Made by a program: the position numbers and the translations under genes
DNA from: Clostridium sp.
GTDB lineage: Bacteria > Bacillota > Clostridia > Clostridiales > Clostridiaceae
NCBI GenBank assembly: GCA_012511315.1
Contig: JAAZGI010000156.1
Coordinates: 1-6,751 of the forward strand
Direction of reading: 5' to 3'
DNA length: 6,751 nucleotides
Shown: positions 4,557 to 6,751 of the stretch, one piece after another
Position numbering within the stretch: position 1 is the first letter of the stretch
Layout of the letters: each line of letters opens with the position of its first letter
Notes under the pieces: model-generated
The model's input: the letters and a program-made list of their open reading frames with translations, nothing else
What the model was told of the DNA's origin: nothing
The model's database searches: none

Positions 4557-6751
4557 GTGTATAAGAAAATTGATCAAAACAAACAATTCACCCAAATGGA
4601 AAAAGAAATCCGTGATTTTTGGAAAGACAATGAAATCATGGAAAAGAATCTTAAAATGAATGATGGGAAGGAGTATTTCACCTTCTATGATGGGCCGCCT
4701 ACGGCTAATGGAAAACCCCATGTTGGTCACGTTCTAACACGGGTTATCAAGGATATTATTCCACGCTATAAGAACATGAAGGGCTACAAAGTTCCTCGTA
4801 AAGCTGGCTGGGATACCCATGGTTTACCCGTTGAATTGGAAGTAGAAAAAAAACTGGGGATTTCTGGTAAGGACCAGATTGAAAACTTTGGGGTTGAGAA
4901 GTTTATTAATGAGTGTAAAGATTCGGTTTTTAAATATACGGCAATGTGGCGAGAAATGTCCGATGCCATTGCCTTCTGGGTAGATATGGATAATCCCTAT
5001 GTGACCTACCACAATAACTATATTGAATCAGAGTGGTGGGCCTTAAAGCAGATGTATGAAAAAGATTTACTGTATAAGGGCTTTAAAGTAATGCCTTATT
5101 GCCCACGCTGTGGCACGGGCTTGTCCTCCCATGAAGTGGGACAAGGTTACAAGGATGTGACTGATCGCACGGCGATTGCTAAGTTTAAAGTAAAGGGCAA
5201 AGACAATACCTATTTCTTGGCTTGGACGACAACACCATGGACCTTACCCTCCAACGTTGGTCTTTCCATTAACCGAAACTTTGATTATACAGAAGTTAAA
5301 GTCGGTGATGAAATCTTTATTTTAGCGGAAGCCTTAGTGCACAAGGTATTAGGTGATATTGAGCATGAACACATCAGAACCTTTAAGGGCTCTGAAATTG
5401 AAGGCTGGGAATATGAGCAATTACTTCCTTTCCACCAGCCAGAAGAAAAGGCATTCTTTGTCATCCATGCGGATTACGTAACCTTATCCGATGGTACAGG
5501 GATTGTCCACACAGCACCAGCTTATGGTGAAGATGACTATTTGATCGGTCTTAAGCATGGCTTGCCAATGATCCACTTAGTGGATTTAAAAGGACGTTTT
5601 GTCGATGAAGTAACACCTTTTGCTGGAATGGATGTTAAAAAGGCAGATCCTAAGATCATTGAATACCTAGATGAGAAAAATCTCTTATTCTCATCTGAAA
5701 AATATCAGCACTCCTATCCCCATTGTTGGCGTTGTGATACACCACTTCTATATTACCCAAGAGACTCTTGGTTTATTCGTATGTCCACCATGCGTGATAA
5801 GTTAGTTAAAAATACCAATGATACTAAGTGGTATCCAGATAACATCCGGACCGGCCGGATGGGTAAGTTTGTGGAAGGTGTCATCGACTGGAACTTATCC
5901 AGGGAACGTTACTGGGGAACGCCCTTACCAATTTGGGATTGTGACTGTGGCCACCAAGAATGCATCGGCTCCATTGAAGAATTGAAGAAGCGTGGCACCG
6001 ATGTTCCTGATGATATTGAACTACACCGTCCCTACATTGATCATGTGAAACTACCTTGTCCAAAATGCGGAAAAGATATGCACCGGACACCGGAAGTGAT
6101 TGATGCTTGGTTTGATTCAGGTTCTATGCCCTTTGCCCAACATCATTACCCCTTTGAAAACAAGGAACTATTTGATGCCACTTTCCCAGCCCAGTTTATC
6201 TCTGAGGCGGTAGACCAAACAAGAGGTTGGTTCTATACATTGATGGCCATTTCAACCACCCTGTGGGATAAAAATGCTTATGAAAACTGTATTGTTTTAG
6301 GACACGTTTTAGATAAAAAAGGCATTAAGATGTCAAAGCATAAAGGAAATATTGTAGACCCAATGCCGGTCATCTTGGAAGAGGGAGCTGACGCTACTCG
6401 TTGGCACTTCTATACAGCCTCAGCCCCTTGGTTACCAACTCGGTTTAGTCAAGAGCAAGTTGGCGAGACTAAAAGGAAGTTCCTTGCCACCTTCTGGAAT
6501 GTCTACTCCTTCTATCTCCTTTATGCTGAGTTGGATCAGTACAATCCACTAGAGCACCAAGAAGTAGAATCTACAAACATTATGGATCGTTGGATTTTGT
6601 CACGACTCAACACCTTGGTCAAGAGCGTTGGGGATTTCCTCGACCATTACGATATTACGGGAGCAGGTCTTGCCATTGAGGAGTTTACCGATGAACTCTC
6701 TAATTGGTATGTTCGCCGCAATCGGTCTCGCTTCTGGGCGGAAGAACTAAC
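4557..6751 (+). CDS. ileS: Isoleucyl-tRNA synthetase, type 2 (partial, 3' end outside window)
   Basis: This cytosolic class I synthetase joins isoleucine to tRNA-Ile. It runs 731 complete codons to the window edge with no internal stop; family members of this type are about 1030-1050 residues. The HIGH motif is HVGH (55-58), inside [18 protein letters not shown] appears as KMSKH (591-595). The CP1 editing domain is intact, with [11 protein letters not shown] (223-233) and [17 protein letters not shown] (312-328), which contains the expected editing aspartate. Cysteine pairs are CPRC (182-185), HCWRC near 390, CDCGHQEC and CPKC; these likely bind zinc or are structural. [15 protein letters not shown] places it in the eukaryote-like type 2 class rather than the type 1 form (HGLPIE). 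The GTG start is chosen from its SD and from the N-terminus MYKKIDQ, normal for clostridial IleRS. The start of the anticodon-binding domain is visible; the C-terminus is missing. Expression is controlled by the T-box upstream. Confidence 0.97.
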   Translation, partial: MYKKIDQNKQFTQMEKEIRDFWKDNEIMEKNLKMNDGKEYFTFYDGPPTANGKPHVGHVLTRVIKDIIPRYKNMKGYKVPRKAGWDTHGLPVELEVEKKLGISGKDQIENFGVEKFINECKDSVFKYTAMWREMSDAIAFWVDMDNPYVTYHNNYIESEWWALKQMYEKDLLYKGFKVMPYCPRCGTGLSSHEVGQGYKDVTDRTAIAKFKVKGKDNTYFLAWTTTPWTLPSNVGLSINRNFDYTEVKVGDEIFILAEALVHKVLGDIEHEHIRTFKGSEIEGWEYEQLLPFHQPEEKAFFVIHADYVTLSDGTGIVHTAPAYGEDDYLIGLKHGLPMIHLVDLKGRFVDEVTPFAGMDVKKADPKIIEYLDEKNLLFSSEKYQHSYPHCWRCDTPLLYYPRDSWFIRMSTMRDKLVKNTNDTKWYPDNIRTGRMGKFVEGVIDWNLSRERYWGTPLPIWDCDCGHQECIGSIEELKKRGTDVPDDIELHRPYIDHVKLPCPKCGKDMHRTPEVIDAWFDSGSMPFAQHHYPFENKELFDATFPAQFISEAVDQTRGWFYTLMAISTTLWDKNAYENCIVLGHVLDKKGIKMSKHKGNIVDPMPVILEEGADATRWHFYTASAPWLPTRFSQEQVGETKRKFLATFWNVYSFYLLYAELDQYNPLEHQEVESTNIMDRWILSRLNTLVKSVGDFLDHYDITGAGLAIEEFTDELSNWYVRRNRSRFWAEEL

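Noticed and set aside
4524..5012. Three overlapping minus-strand ORFs opposite the start of ileS
   Set aside because: They are antisense to the IleRS HIGH region, lack family features, and overlap one another.
5881..6090. Minus-strand ORF of 69 codons inside ileS
   Set aside because: It is antisense to conserved IleRS sequence and rich in Cys, His and Arg as expected from complementing that region.

Overview
The window looks like chromosomal DNA from a low-to-moderate GC Gram-positive, most likely an anaerobic Clostridia-class bacterium. The signs are SD-rich start sites, sigma-A type promoters, a YtvI-like membrane protein, a ComB-like phosphatase, a stand-alone BFD-type [2Fe-2S] protein, and a T-box leader in front of a eukaryote-like (type 2) isoleucyl-tRNA synthetase. 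This placement is inferred from gene families; no genus is claimed. All recognisable genes are on the + strand.

Layout. (1) 5-1066: AI-2E/YtvI-type polytopic membrane protein, closed by a strong intrinsic terminator at 1109-1138. (2) 1175-3677: three genes that overlap by 4 bp at each junction (ATGA) and so look like a translationally coupled operon. They are a Cof-type HAD phosphatase with an odd lysine/glutamate-rich N-terminal tail, a YtqA/YhcC-type radical SAM protein, and a 2-phosphosulfolactate phosphatase (ComB) family protein. (3) 3762-3989: a small BFD-like [2Fe-2S] protein with a possible promoter of its own. (4) 3991-4195: non-coding, starting with 3.4 copies of a 23-bp tandem repeat directly after the BFD stop codon, then an AT-rich hairpin, then sequence in which nothing is recognised. 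(5) 4196-4480: a near-consensus promoter followed by a complete isoleucine T-box riboswitch. (6) 4557 to the window end: ileS, cut off after 731 complete codons.

How the parts work together. The best-supported regulatory circuit is T-box control of ileS. Uncharged tRNA-Ile would pair its anticodon with an AUC specifier (4345-4347) and its acceptor end with a UGGU bulge (4436-4439). That would stabilise an antiterminator which shares bases with the terminator stem at 4447-4474. The three-gene operon joins proteins with no obvious common pathway, and its role is unknown.

Points most worth a second look are the T-box antiterminator bulge, which departs from UGGNACC; the 23-bp repeat, whose copies differ only by transitions; a dyad filling the -35/-10 spacer of the ileS promoter; and the HAD N-terminal tail. 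I found no phage, transposon, CRISPR, tRNA or rRNA, and nothing I would call a wholly new system.
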